Shown piece after piece: positions 1 to 9,013 of a DNA stretch of 64,000 nucleotides. Position numbers and translations under genes: made by a program. The notes beneath the pieces were generated by a model. It worked only from the letters and a program-made list of their open reading frames with translations, made no database searches and was not told the origin of the DNA. This DNA comes from Methylacidimicrobium sp. AP8 (GTDB lineage Bacteria; Verrucomicrobiota; Verrucomicrobiia; Methylacidiphilales; Methylacidiphilaceae), in the NCBI RefSeq assembly GCF_903064525.1, contig NZ_LR797830.1, positions 248,001 through 312,000 of the forward strand, in the 5' to 3' direction. The stretch's first letter is position 1. Each line of letters begins with the position of its first letter.

Positions 1-2064
1 GCAGGAAAGCGCGCCGTGGGCTTTCGAGTACCGGTAGAGGGCGTACTTGCGGGGCTGGTCGATCGGGAAGTACTTCCCCCCTTCGCTTTCCACGAAGGGG
101 GCCGCATGGCAGGTGGCGCACTTGGGTTCGCCTGCCGATACCCACCAGTCGCTTCCGCCCGAAGCGCTGTCATAGGAAACCGGCTCCCCTTCGCTCGCAT
201 TCCAGGGCAAAAGCTTGAGCTTGCCTTCTTTGTCCTTTGCGGCCTTGACGAGGGTCGCACCCTTATGATCGGCGTAATAGGCGTAGACCGGGTTGTTGCC
301 GTCCCGGACCCGGGGATCGGCCATCTCGAGAAAGCGTTCGACCTCTCCGCGCGCCACCTCGTTCCGGATCTCCTCCACGCTCTTGTTCCGCAAGGTCTTT
401 CCCTTTTGACTGACGACGTCGTCGAGGTCGTCTCGCTGGTAGAGCTCCACCGAGAGCTGGTTGTGGCAGTCGGTGCAGGTAAGGCCCCTCGGCTTGGGCA
501 GCGGCCGGTCGTTCTCGTCCCGCAGGCTCACGTTCTCGAGATACCATTTGCCCAAGGGGTTGAGGAAGAACGGCGGCTTTACATCCGGGTTGCTATGCGC
601 ATCCCTCCGCAAGTAGCAGCCGCCGCCGGCGATCCTCTGATCGGATTGAGCGAACTTGTTGTTGCCGTAGGAGTCGGTGATCTGAAACGGGTTCGTCTCG
701 AAGTCGTTCTGCTTCGGATTCTGCCAGTGGGTCGGGTGGCAAGCCTGGCAGGAAACCGTTCTCCCCGCCTTGTCGTTCATATCGGCCAAAAAGGCGGCGT
801 GTGTGGCGTGAATCGCCTGGGCAAGCGGCTTTGCTTTGGTGGTGGGATATCCCGTCGCTCCCGGGCGCGGCTCCTGGAGGTTGCCGGAAATGTTGTCTCC
901 ATGACAGTCGGCGCAGTTGACGGAACCGACGCTGCCGAGTCGGTTCGAGGACGCCTTCGGATCGTACTCCTTGAGAAATTGCGTCTGGAACATCTTGTCG
1001 TGGATCTCGAGCAGGTTGATGGAGGAGGACGAGAGCCGGGCCATATAGTCGGACTCGTCGGGATAGTTCTTTTTCCAGTAATCGTATTCCTTCTCGAACA
1101 GCGTCATTCCCGCCTGCTTCGACAGCTTCGCCGCCCTACCTTCGGCGGAGTGGCAGAGAACGCAGTTGGGAATGTCGACCGGGTTGGTGCCGAAGAACTC
1201 GACCGGCTTCCCGTCGGCCAGAATCGGCTTGCCTTGCTTGTCCCGCAGCTGAACCGTCGAATATTGGTAAGGTTGAAAATCCCGGTTCGTGACGGTCCGG
1301 ATCGTGCCTTTCCTGGTCGAGTCGTAGAACGCGGTCAAGGGAAGGCCGAGGGCGTCCCAGACGTTGGCCGCCGTCAGCGTCAAGCGGACGTTCTTCACGT
1401 CCGGGATCAAGGAATCGGTAAAGACGATGTCGCCGCCTTGGTCTCCGGCGTAGTCGAGATATCCTCCCGCCAGCGGCTTGCCCGAGGGGCCCGCGTCGAT
1501 GGGGATCTCAAGGTCCTTGCCGATGTGGATTCGCTTTTCGATCGACCAGTCCTTCGGGAGCGTCCCTTCCAGATCCTTGTAGATGAAGATATGCTCCCAG
1601 ACGTAGTTGGCCATGTTGTCGCCCGGATCGGACATGGTGCCGTTGCCGTTCACGTCCTTGAGGACCGACCAGTACTTCATCTTGTTGCCTTCCGAGTAGC
1701 TGTTGTCCCGCAGGAAATAATAGAGCTGGACCTGGTCGTCGGGGGAAAGGAGCTTCGGCCGCTTGCCGTTCCGGCCGGATTCGACCGCCTGGGCTTGAAA
1801 AGAATTGTACGGGGGGATGACGCAGCAGTAGGAGATGTCGAAGCCCACGCAGTGCATCCCCAGCTCGTAGTTGATGAGGATGTTGTACGGGTTTTTGGGC
1901 TGGTACGCCTTGAGGGTCAGATGGGTGATCTCATCCCGGATCTCGACCGGCTTGAGGCGGTCGAGGCGGAAGGGCGGGTTCGGATCGTAGTCGGCTACGT
2001 CGGCGCGGGCGGGCGAGCCGAATGCGGACCCTAGCAACGCCAAAGCCAACCAGCCGCCGATCAT
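1..2064 (-). CDS. multihaem c-type cytochrome, C-terminus beyond window
   Basis: The minus strand is open from 2064 to the left edge (688 codons), so the gene is partial at its 3' end. It contains five complete CxxCH haem-binding motifs: CVLCH near 1150-1164, CADCH near 901-915, CQACH near 736-750, CTDCH near 463-477 and CATCH near 106-120. A lone Cys is the last codon at the edge (1-3) and may begin a sixth. The N-terminus MIGGWLALALLGSAFGSPARA is a good Sec signal peptide, so I start at the ATG at 2064-2062; no strong Shine-Dalgarno is visible and a GTG at 2115 is an alternative. Haem attachment would be periplasmic. Cys-rich stretches also occur early (GMHCVG and SYCCV near 1800-1860). Likely electron transfer; the specific partner or substrate cannot be read from the sequence. 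Confidence 0.85.
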   Translation of the reverse strand, partial: MIGGWLALALLGSAFGSPARADVADYDPNPPFRLDRLKPVEIRDEITHLTLKAYQPKNPYNILINYELGMHCVGFDISYCCVIPPYNSFQAQAVESGRNGKRPKLLSPDDQVQLYYFLRDNSYSEGNKMKYWSVLKDVNGNGTMSDPGDNMANYVWEHIFIYKDLEGTLPKDWSIEKRIHIGKDLEIPIDAGPSGKPLAGGYLDYAGDQGGDIVFTDSLIPDVKNVRLTLTAANVWDALGLPLTAFYDSTRKGTIRTVTNRDFQPYQYSTVQLRDKQGKPILADGKPVEFFGTNPVDIPNCVLCHSAEGRAAKLSKQAGMTLFEKEYDYWKKNYPDESDYMARLSSSSINLLEIHDKMFQTQFLKEYDPKASSNRLGSVGSVNCADCHGDNISGNLQEPRPGATGYPTTKAKPLAQAIHATHAAFLADMNDKAGRTVSCQACHPTHWQNPKQNDFETNPFQITDSYGNNKFAQSDQRIAGGGCYLRRDAHSNPDVKPPFFLNPLGKWYLENVSLRDENDRPLPKPRGLTCTDCHNQLSVELYQRDDLDDVVSQKGKTLRNKSVEEIRNEVARGEVERFLEMADPRVRDGNNPVYAYYADHKGATLVKAAKDKEGKLKLLPWNASEGEPVSYDSASGGSDWWVSAGEPKCATCHAAPFVESEGGKYFPIDQPRKYALYRYSKAHGALSC

Positions 2065-2157
2065 CGGCCGGCTCGAACCCAAGGGATGCCTGAAGGGCTC
2101 TTGCAGCAAGCGCACCGAATATGGGCAATTACTGCAAAAGGGTTGTTATGTCAATAG

Positions 2158-4113
2158 CTATTCGAGGAACTTTTCCAAGCCCGCGTCCTTGGGAAGGCCG
2201 AGGCTCAGGGCATCCTGGTAGTGGCGCTTGGCCAGCTCCTTGGCGGGCGGCTTCTGCGTGGCGTAGATGACCGCGAGATTGAAGTGCGCGTCCGCGTAGT
2301 TCGGATTCAGCTCGAGCGCGCGCCGGAGCTCCTTTTCCGCCGCTTCCTGCCATCCTTTCTTCGCGCAGGCGATCCCCAGGTAGTTACGGGTGCGGGGATC
2401 GTTCGGGTCGAGGACGATCGATCGGGTGAGCATGGTGATCGCGTTGTCGTAACGGCCCTGCTGGTAATAGACGATCCCGAGAACCGAGTGGGAGAAGGCG
2501 TCGTTCGGGTTGAGCTTGATCGCTTGCTGCAGGGCCTTCTCCGCATCCTCGTACCGGCTCTGCTGAAACCGGACCACGCCGAGATTGGCCCAGGCAAAGA
2601 CATTCCCCGGGTCCTTTTGGAGAATCTGATCGTAGACTTTGGCGGCCTCCTCATGCTGCTGGGAATTGAAGTAGATGGCGGCCTTTTCGGCCAGTTGCCG
2701 AATCTCAGGAGAGAGGGAGGAGGCGCTGCTGCCTTCGGAGGCAGGCTCGGAAGCCGGGGCGGGTTGCTGCCCGGCTTCTCCGGACGCCCGAGCCGGCGGT
2801 TTTTCCTCCATGGTGACGAGTTGTCCGGGCGGACGGTTGTCGGAGGAGCCGGCTACCGTATCCGGTGCCGGGGCGGGGGGATTCGGAGGCGTCGAATCGG
2901 AGGCCTGGGGGAGGATGCCCATCTCCTTGGCTTTTTGCTTCAGGACGGCGACGAACGCTTGCTTGTCCGGATGGTCGAGAGGAGGTGCTTGCGGGCCTTT
3001 GAGGAGGGCGAGCTCCTCCGGAGTCAGCGAGACCAGCGGGGAGGAGAGAATCTCCAGCTGCCTTTGCACGAACTGGGAGTCGACCTTGAGGGATTGAAGC
3101 TCCTCGGTGAGGAGCTTCTTGGCCATCTCGCGCCGTGCCTGCTCCTGGAGCTGGCGGTTGATGATCCCGCGGAGGATCTCGTTCTCCTTTTTGAGCTGCT
3201 CGTTTCCCGATGAGGCTAAAAATTGTCGTGCCGATTCGGCTAGCCGCTGCTGCGCCGTTTCCAGCTGGGATTTCAACGAGGTCGCCGTCGATCGGAAAAT
3301 TTGGTTTTCCCGCTCGAGGACGGCCAGCTGTTCCTGGACGCCTTTGAGCTGATCCCGGATGGCGACTACCGCGCTCTCGTTCTCGCCGGTCTGCAGGGCA
3401 CGGATCTTTCCCTCCGCCTGCGCGAGTTGTGCTTTGAGCGCATTATTTTCCTGGAGGACTGCGGTGATCCTCTCCTCGACGTTGGAAGACTGGGCGATGG
3501 CCAGCTCCTTGCGTGCGTTCTGGAGCCGCTCGCGAAGGGAGTTCGCTTCCGCAACGGCCGCCTGCAGCTTGGATTTGGTCGACGTCAGCTCGCTTTCGAG
3601 CTGGGCGATCCGGCTACGCAGGAGCAGCAGCTGCCGGTTGTCGGCCCCTGGGCCGGAGGCGGCGTAGCCGCCCGCGGAGGGAGCCTGACCGCCTCGAGGA
3701 TCTCCTGCCGCTTCCCGTTCCGGAGCCGAGGAGGCCGCGGCGGCCTCCGCCAGCCGGCCGGGTTCCGAACCGGCGGCACCTTTCTGCGAGGCACCGTCGC
3801 AGAGCGCGATCTTGCCGCGAACGTAGCGAAGCCGGAATGCGACGATCGATGGCTCCCAGTCCGGATTGTTTTTCTTGAGAAGCTCGAGCTTTCTCTCCAC
3901 CTCCAAATACTTCTGGCGCGCGGAGGCCTTATCCCCCTTCTTTTCGAGCTGCTCCGCCTCTTGCAGGCTTAGATAGGCTTGGAGGAACTGATCTTGCGGC
4001 GGGTAGGCCGCCCGGGCCGGGCAGGCGATCGCCAGGAGCAGGCAAGCGAGGCCACCTCGCAGAAAGAGGTGCATGAGCCCAGGATTTTGTCTCTTGGACG
4101 CGTCATAAGTCAA
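2158..4113 (-). CDS. secreted coiled-coil and TPR-repeat protein
   Basis: A 651-residue protein. The N-terminus carries a signal-like hydrophobic stretch ending ACPARA (residues ~20-35). A low-complexity Ala/Gly-rich linker follows, then a long heptad-rich coiled coil (about residues 165-360) and a Pro-rich linker. The last ~180 residues hold at least four TPR units with the usual G/A-Y-P spacing (for example WANLGVVRFQQSRYEDAEKA). An AAGAAAGG sequence about 10 nt before the ATG at 4113 supports that start; an inner Met at 4074 would give a more compact signal peptide. Such architecture usually scaffolds envelope complexes. The product is not assignable to a named family. It is transcribed toward the cytochrome gene with a ~90 bp gap and diverges from trpC. 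Confidence 0.8.
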   Translation of the reverse strand: MTYDASKRQNPGLMHLFLRGGLACLLLAIACPARAAYPPQDQFLQAYLSLQEAEQLEKKGDKASARQKYLEVERKLELLKKNNPDWEPSIVAFRLRYVRGKIALCDGASQKGAAGSEPGRLAEAAAASSAPEREAAGDPRGGQAPSAGGYAASGPGADNRQLLLLRSRIAQLESELTSTKSKLQAAVAEANSLRERLQNARKELAIAQSSNVEERITAVLQENNALKAQLAQAEGKIRALQTGENESAVVAIRDQLKGVQEQLAVLERENQIFRSTATSLKSQLETAQQRLAESARQFLASSGNEQLKKENEILRGIINRQLQEQARREMAKKLLTEELQSLKVDSQFVQRQLEILSSPLVSLTPEELALLKGPQAPPLDHPDKQAFVAVLKQKAKEMGILPQASDSTPPNPPAPAPDTVAGSSDNRPPGQLVTMEEKPPARASGEAGQQPAPASEPASEGSSASSLSPEIRQLAEKAAIYFNSQQHEEAAKVYDQILQKDPGNVFAWANLGVVRFQQSRYEDAEKALQQAIKLNPNDAFSHSVLGIVYYQQGRYDNAITMLTRSIVLDPNDPRTRNYLGIACAKKGWQEAAEKELRRALELNPNYADAHFNLAVIYATQKPPAKELAKRHYQDALSLGLPKDAGLEKFLE

Positions 4114-4295
4114 TAGCCTTTCTTAATAGCCTATTTGCGTGAAACTTATGGGCAAGGGGGCGTTCCGGGGGGGATGCGGCCGGGTCGCCCGACGAACGCC
4201 TTGCTCCGGAACCTTCCGACCGCCATAGTGCGCGGGAGGAGCCGGAGGGGGGGCGGAGCCCGGTCCGAGTTCCGAAAGCGGAAAGGCTCAGAAGC

Positions 4296-5108
4296 ATGGA
4301 AAACCGGTTGGAGCAGATTCTCCGAAGCAAAAGGGAGGAAATTGCCCATTTCGGCTCGGCCTGCGATCAATGGCGAAAAGAGGCGCTCGCGGCAAAACGC
4401 GGCTTCCGCTCGATGGCCCGCGCTCTCAAGAAGCAGGAGCGCATCGGTGTGCTCGCCGAGGTGAAGCGGGCTTCTCCTTCGGCGGGGCCGATTGCGCCCG
4501 ATTGTGATCCGGTCCGGCAGGCGCTCCTTTACGCCGAGGCGGGCGCGGACGCGATCAGCGTCTTGACCGACGGGCCTTTCTTTTCGGGCTGCGCCGAAGA
4601 CCTGCGCCGGATACGGCAGGCGGTCGATCTCCCGCTGCTGCGCAAGGACTTCGTGCTTTCGGAGGTGCAACTCTATCAGAGTGTGCTGCTGGGCGCGGAT
4701 GCCGTGCTGTTGATCGTGGCCGCCCTGTCGACTCCGGAGCTGCGCCGGCTGCATGCGCTCGCGCTCGATTTGGGCCTCGAAGCCCTGGTCGAGGTGCATG
4801 ATCCGGCCGAACTCGACCAGGCGCTCGGGGTCGGAGCAACGCTGATCGGCATCAATAACCGTGATCTTCGCACCTTTTCGATCGACCTGAAGACCTCGGA
4901 GCGGCTTGCGGGAGCCATTCCGGAGGATCGCGTGGCGGTCAGCGAGAGCGGGATCGTTTCCGGGACCCAGGCGGAGCATCTCCGGTCTCTGGGCATCGAT
5001 GCGATTCTCGTCGGGGAGGCTCTGATGCGATCTGCGGATCCGAAAGCCAAATTGGCGGAATTCCGCCGGTCGGCGGGCGTGCGGGCGAGAAGGCGGCCTT
5101 TGGCGTAG
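4296..5108 (+). CDS. trpC: indole-3-glycerol-phosphate synthase
   Basis: TrpC closes the indole ring of carboxyphenylamino-deoxyribulose phosphate in tryptophan synthesis. The 270-residue length is normal for a single-domain enzyme. The characteristic TIM-barrel motifs are present in order: EVKRASPSAG (55-64, with substrate Lys57), LRKDF (catalytic Lys117), INNRDL (186-191) and SESGI (216-220). It is first in a tight trpC-trpF-trpB run, with 14 bp to trpF. A GAAAGG sequence lies ~9 nt before the ATG. The short C-terminal tail is Arg-rich. Confidence 0.97.
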   Translation: MENRLEQILRSKREEIAHFGSACDQWRKEALAAKRGFRSMARALKKQERIGVLAEVKRASPSAGPIAPDCDPVRQALLYAEAGADAISVLTDGPFFSGCAEDLRRIRQAVDLPLLRKDFVLSEVQLYQSVLLGADAVLLIVAALSTPELRRLHALALDLGLEALVEVHDPAELDQALGVGATLIGINNRDLRTFSIDLKTSERLAGAIPEDRVAVSESGIVSGTQAEHLRSLGIDAILVGEALMRSADPKAKLAEFRRSAGVRARRRPLA

Positions 5109-5122
5109 AGAGATGGGGTTCT

Positions 5123-5737
5123 ATGCCGGTTCGGGTCAAAATTTGCGGGATCACCTCTCTGGCGGATGCTCGCATGGCGCTCGATGCGGGAGCGGACGCC
5201 CTCGGATTTATCCTCTATCCGGGCAGCCCGCGCTACGTGAAGCCGGAAGACGCCGCGGAAATCCTCGAGGCTCTTCCTCCCTTTGTGGAACGGGTGGCGG
5301 TGCTCGTGAATCCCGATCGGGGGGAAATCGAGCGGATCGAGTCGATGGCCGGCTTCAGCTCTTGGCAGCTCCACGGGACCGAAAGCCCGGAATTCTGCGC
5401 TTCTCTTCGGCCCCGCGTCATCATCAAGGCTCTCCGTCCTCCTTGGCCGACCGTTCCGGAATTTTCCTTTCCCTGCGCGGCCCTGCTTCTGGATAGTCCG
5501 TCTTCGTCTTGGGGCGGAAGCGGCAGGACGCTCGATTGGTCGCTTGTCCGGAAATTTGCGGGCGGGCTCCGCCAGCCCTATATCCTATCGGGAGGGTTGA
5601 CTCCGGAGAATGTCCGGGAAGCGATCGAGCAGACCGCACCGTTCGGCGTCGACGTGGCAAGCGGGGTCGAGCTTGCTCCTGGCAAAAAGGACCCGAAGCG
5701 TGTATGGGAGTTTGTACGGAGATGCAAGGATCTCTAG
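5123..5737 (+). CDS. trpF: phosphoribosylanthranilate isomerase
   Basis: TrpF performs the Amadori rearrangement preceding TrpC. The 204-residue protein has the N-terminal KICGIT motif with the catalytic Cys8, a mid-protein LLLDS segment carrying the expected acid, and the phosphate-binding [11 protein letters not shown] and DVASGVE motifs at the C-terminus. It sits between trpC and trpB and overlaps the trpB start, so the three are probably translationally coupled. Confidence 0.96.
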   Translation: MPVRVKICGITSLADARMALDAGADALGFILYPGSPRYVKPEDAAEILEALPPFVERVAVLVNPDRGEIERIESMAGFSSWQLHGTESPEFCASLRPRVIIKALRPPWPTVPEFSFPCAALLLDSPSSSWGGSGRTLDWSLVRKFAGGLRQPYILSGGLTPENVREAIEQTAPFGVDVASGVELAPGKKDPKRVWEFVRRCKDL

Positions 5738-6972
5738 CCGGGCTGCCGGATCTCGCAGGCCGTTTCGGTCCTTACGGGGGGAGGTTCGCGCCGGAGTCGC
5801 TGGTGGCGGCTCTGGCGGAGCTCGAAGAGGTCTATCGTGGCGCCAAGGAGGATCCGGTCTTCCGGCAGGAGCTGGAGCACCTGCTCCGGACGTATGCGGG
5901 CAGGCCTACCCCGCTCACGTATGCCGAACGTCTTTCGGAAAGCCTGGGCGGAGCCCGCATCTATCTCAAGCGGGAAGACCTTCTCCATACCGGAGCGCAC
6001 AAGATCAACAACACGCTCGGCCAAGCCTTGCTGGCCTTGCGGATGCGCAAGCGGCGGATTATCGCCGAGACCGGTGCCGGTCAGCACGGGGTGGCTACGG
6101 CGACGGTCTGCGCGCGCTTCGGGCTTGCCTGCACTATTTACATGGGCGAAGTGGACATGGAGCGCCAAGCCTTGAACGTTGCCCGCATGAGGATTCTCGG
6201 GGCGGAGGTCCTGGCCGTGCGCAGCGGCCAGCGCACGCTCAAGGAAGCGGTCAATGCGGCGATGCGTGATTGGGCCGCGACGGTGCGTTCGACCCATTAC
6301 ATCCTCGGCTCGGCGCTGGGACCCCATCCGTTTCCGACGTTGGTTCGTGACTTTCAAAGCGTTATCGGCCGGGAGGCGCGGAGGCAGGTTCTCGAAAGTG
6401 CGGGAAGGCTTCCGGAGGCCGTAGTGGCTTGCGTGGGGGGAGGAAGCAATGCGATCGGCATCTTTTACGGATTCCTCGGCGATCCGCAGGTTCGGCTGAT
6501 CGGGGTCGAGGCCGGCGGCCGGGGCCCGGGGCTGGGAGATCACGCCGCCCGTTTCGCGGGCGGGGGCGTGGGGGTCTTGCACGGAACGAGGACCTACGTG
6601 CTGCAGGATGACGACGGGCAGATCGCGTCGACTCACTCGATATCGGCCGGGCTGGACTACGCGGCGGTCGGCCCCGAGCATGCGTACCTGCGGGAAATCG
6701 GAAGGGCCGAGTACACGGCCGCCGGGGATCGGGAGGCTCTGGATGCGTTCTACCTGCTGGCCCGGACGGAAGGCATAGTTCCGGCGCTCGAGAGCGCGCA
6801 TGCCCTCGCTTACGCCGTCCGCTTGGCCCGGGAGCTTCCGTCCGATAGGGTGCTCCTGGTCAATCTCTCCGGCCGGGGCGACAAGGACGTCGAGCAGGTG
6901 GTCCGCATGGCGAACGGACCGGAGAACGGTCGGAGCTCGGCCTGCGGGGGCAGGGGAAATGCTTCGTCTTGA
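5722..6972 (+). CDS. trpB: tryptophan synthase beta chain
   Basis: TrpB condenses indole and serine using PLP. The motif HTGAHKINN carries the PLP Lys (residue 94), and the glycine-rich GGGSNAIG phosphate loop is present. The open frame extends upstream, but homology begins at [15 protein letters not shown], so the start is ATG 5722, which overlaps trpF by 16 bp; ATG 5704 is possible. Length is about 416 residues, ending in a short non-conserved tail. trpA does not follow, although trpBA is the common arrangement; the next gene is gmk. The alpha subunit must be elsewhere. Confidence 0.96.
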   Translation: MQGSLAGLPDLAGRFGPYGGRFAPESLVAALAELEEVYRGAKEDPVFRQELEHLLRTYAGRPTPLTYAERLSESLGGARIYLKREDLLHTGAHKINNTLGQALLALRMRKRRIIAETGAGQHGVATATVCARFGLACTIYMGEVDMERQALNVARMRILGAEVLAVRSGQRTLKEAVNAAMRDWAATVRSTHYILGSALGPHPFPTLVRDFQSVIGREARRQVLESAGRLPEAVVACVGGGSNAIGIFYGFLGDPQVRLIGVEAGGRGPGLGDHAARFAGGGVGVLHGTRTYVLQDDDGQIASTHSISAGLDYAAVGPEHAYLREIGRAEYTAAGDREALDAFYLLARTEGIVPALESAHALAYAVRLARELPSDRVLLVNLSGRGDKDVEQVVRMANGPENGRSSACGGRGNASS

Positions 6973-7037
6973 AAAGATCTAGCTGGCAGAGAAGCTTGAC
7001 CCTTCCGCGGGCGATGGGAAAAGAAGGATAGGAAACT

Positions 7038-7679
7038 GTGCCATTTGCAACGGGAGAGAAAGCGACCACCTTTCGCCGGGAAGGGATTCTGTTTGTGATC
7101 TCGGCCCCTTCCGGGACGGGGAAGAGCACGCTTTGCGAAAATTTGCGCCGGACGCCCGACTTCATCTTTTCGATTTCCTGCACGACCCGGAAGCCCCGAC
7201 CGGGGGAAGTCGACGGCGAAGACTACTTTTTTCTCGACGAGAAGCAGTTTTTCGAAAAGGTCGCGGCGGGAGAATTCCTCGAATATGCCAAGGTGCACGG
7301 CTGCTGGTATGGGACCTTGCGGCGGACGGCGCTTGAGGCGCTGTCCAAGGGGACGGATGTCTTGCTGGACATCGATGTTCAGGGGGCGAAGAACATTCGC
7401 AACCAGGAAGATGCGCGGCTGAAATCGGCTCTTGTCGACGTCTTCATCATGCCTCCGACCCTCGCCGAGCTGGAGCGGAGGCTGAGGAAGCGGGGAACGG
7501 AGGACGAAAAAGAGATTGCGCGCAGGCTGGAGCGCGGCCGGGAAGAGATGAAGGCATGGAAGGAGTTCAAATACACCATCCTTTCCGGCTCCATGGAGGA
7601 GGACCTGACGAAGTTCCGCGCAATCATGCGTGCCGAGCGATACCTGAGCCGCAGGCTGACTTTGTATGATGGAGGCTGA
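7038..7679 (+). CDS. gmk: guanylate kinase
   Basis: Phosphorylates GMP to GDP. The P-loop SAPSGTGKST is at residues 22-31, followed by the GMP-binding segment SCTTRKPRPGEVDGEDYFF and the acidic LLDIDVQGA motif. The 213-residue length is typical. The start is GTG, preceded by AGGATAGGAAACT. It overlaps the following coaC gene by 14 bp, which suggests coupled translation; gmk next to coaBC-type genes is a common bacterial arrangement. Confidence 0.96.
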   Translation: MPFATGEKATTFRREGILFVISAPSGTGKSTLCENLRRTPDFIFSISCTTRKPRPGEVDGEDYFFLDEKQFFEKVAAGEFLEYAKVHGCWYGTLRRTALEALSKGTDVLLDIDVQGAKNIRNQEDARLKSALVDVFIMPPTLAELERRLRKRGTEDEKEIARRLERGREEMKAWKEFKYTILSGSMEEDLTKFRAIMRAERYLSRRLTLYDGG

Positions 7680-8415
7680 GGGACCTACCGTGCTTCTCGG
7701 GGTGACCGGGTCGGTCGCCGCCTTTCGTGCGATCGATCTGGCCAGCCGGTTGACACAGGGCGGATACCGCGTCGACGTCGTGTTGACCGAGGCGGCTCTC
7801 CAGTTCGTCCGGCCGTTGTCCTTCGAAGCGGTGACCCATCGCCCCGCCTACACCGACGAGAGCCCCGGGACGCTCGGCGGGCGGGCTATCCACGTCGAGC
7901 TGGGGGAGCGGGCGCGGCTCGTGGTCGTCGCTCCCGCGACCGCGGATCTGATCGGTCGCTATGCAGGCGGTTTGGCTTCCGATCTCCTCTCCGCCGTGCT
8001 CCTGGCTTCCGCCGCACCGGTCTTGCTGGCCCCCGCGATGAATGCGCGAATGTGGGAACACCCGGCGGTTCGCCGCAACGTCGTTCTGCTCCGAAGACGG
8101 GGCGTGCATTTCCTCGGCCCGGAATCGGGCCTGCTCTCGTGCGGAATCGAGGGTCCGGGGCGACTCTGGCCTGTCGACCGGCTTCAGGCCGCGATCGAGG
8201 AGCTGTTGGCTCCCGCCTCTCCCTCGGGGAACGTGGCGAGATCCTTGGAGGAAGAACTTGCCGCGCAGCGACGACAGTCGTTTTCGTTGCGCGACGAGTA
8301 CGGAAAGGGGGTGAGCGGGATGCCGAAGCAGAAGAAAGCCGCCAAGAAACCAGCGGTCAAGAAGGAAGAGGAGAACAGCAGGAAGGAGAAGGGCGGCTCC
8401 GCAAAGAAGAAGTAG
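7666..8415 (+). CDS. coaC: phosphopantothenoylcysteine decarboxylase (CoaC domain only) with lysine-rich tail
   Basis: This flavoprotein decarboxylates phosphopantothenoylcysteine in CoA synthesis. Visible motifs are the N-terminal GVTGSVAAFRA flavin loop, the catalytic His in AIHVELGERA, the PAMNARMWEHPAV motif, and the flexible-flap Cys in SCGIEGPGRLW. It ends after the CoaC domain (about residue 185); the CoaB synthetase domain of the usual bifunctional CoaBC is absent. Instead the frame runs on into a ~60-residue tail whose last 31 residues are almost entirely Lys/Ala/Glu. The tail may be a separate small protein (see 8320-8415). Start is ATG 7666 or the adjacent ATG 7669. Confidence 0.88.
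   Translation: MMEAEGPTVLLGVTGSVAAFRAIDLASRLTQGGYRVDVVLTEAALQFVRPLSFEAVTHRPAYTDESPGTLGGRAIHVELGERARLVVVAPATADLIGRYAGGLASDLLSAVLLASAAPVLLAPAMNARMWEHPAVRRNVVLLRRRGVHFLGPESGLLSCGIEGPGRLWPVDRLQAAIEELLAPASPSGNVARSLEEELAAQRRQSFSLRDEYGKGVSGMPKQKKAAKKPAVKKEEENSRKEKGGSAKKK
8320..8415 (+). CDS. possible nested 31-residue lysine-rich protein
   Basis: An in-frame ATG inside the coaC tail is preceded by a G-rich purine stretch (GGAAAGGGGG, ~9 nt upstream) that could bind a ribosome. From it, 31 residues beginning MPKQKKAAKKP would be made, about half Lys. The sequence cannot decide between a CoaC tail, an internal initiation product, or both. Function unknown; its basicity suggests nucleic-acid binding, which is inference only. 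Confidence 0.3.
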   Translation: MPKQKKAAKKPAVKKEEENSRKEKGGSAKKK

Positions 8416-8509
8416 GAAGGAGCGGCTCGGCTGCTGCTCGGCCTTTGACGCAAAAGAGGAGGCCTTTTCCCGGTGGGGAAAAGCGGAGTTCGGAGCGGAG
8501 CTATCGATC

Positions 8510-9013
8510 GTGAGTGAAGAGCTGTGGACGGAAGAAAGCCCGGTCGTGGCGATCCTGATGGGGAGCCGATCGGACTGGCAGGTCATGCAGGGAGCGTCGG
8601 AGGTCTTGCAGCAGTTCGCCGTGCCCCATGAGAAGGCGATCGTCTCCGCCCATCGCACCCCGGAGAAGCTGCGCCAATACGCGCTATCGGCGGCCGACCG
8701 GGGGATCCGGGTGCTGATCGCGGGAGCGGGAGGGGCGGCCCATCTGCCCGGCATGCTGGCGGCCTATACGCCGCTGCCGGTGCTCGGGGTGCCGGTCGAG
8801 ACACCGACGCTGCGGGGAGTGGACTCCCTCTTGTCGATCGTCCAGATGCCCTATGGAGTGCCCGTGGGCTGCCTGGCCATTGGCGAAGCCGGCGCCCGAA
8901 ATGCCGCCTTGCTTGCCGTCGCCATTCTCAGCTTGCGCGATCCGGAGCTTGCGGGACGCTTGCGCGACTTCCGCAACGCGCAGACGCAGCGGGTCCTCGA
9001 CCAGAGCTTATGA
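8510..9013 (+). CDS. purE: N5-carboxyaminoimidazole ribonucleotide mutase
   Basis: Class I PurE in de novo purine synthesis. Motifs: MGSRSDWQVM at residues ~17-26, SAHRTPEKL in the active site, the glycine-rich AGAGGAAHLPGM loop and GVPVETPTLRGVDSLLSIVQMP. The 167-residue length fits. The GTG start has GGAG ~9 nt upstream. The stop overlaps the purK start in an ATGA arrangement, so the two are coupled. Confidence 0.96.
   Translation: MSEELWTEESPVVAILMGSRSDWQVMQGASEVLQQFAVPHEKAIVSAHRTPEKLRQYALSAADRGIRVLIAGAGGAAHLPGMLAAYTPLPVLGVPVETPTLRGVDSLLSIVQMPYGVPVGCLAIGEAGARNAALLAVAILSLRDPELAGRLRDFRNAQTQRVLDQSL

Noticed and set aside
16-2034. A 672-codon plus-strand open frame covering the cytochrome region
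   Set aside because: The opposite strand has five CxxCH haem motifs, a signal peptide and no stop; the plus-strand product is a Val/Arg/Leu-rich shadow with no motif.
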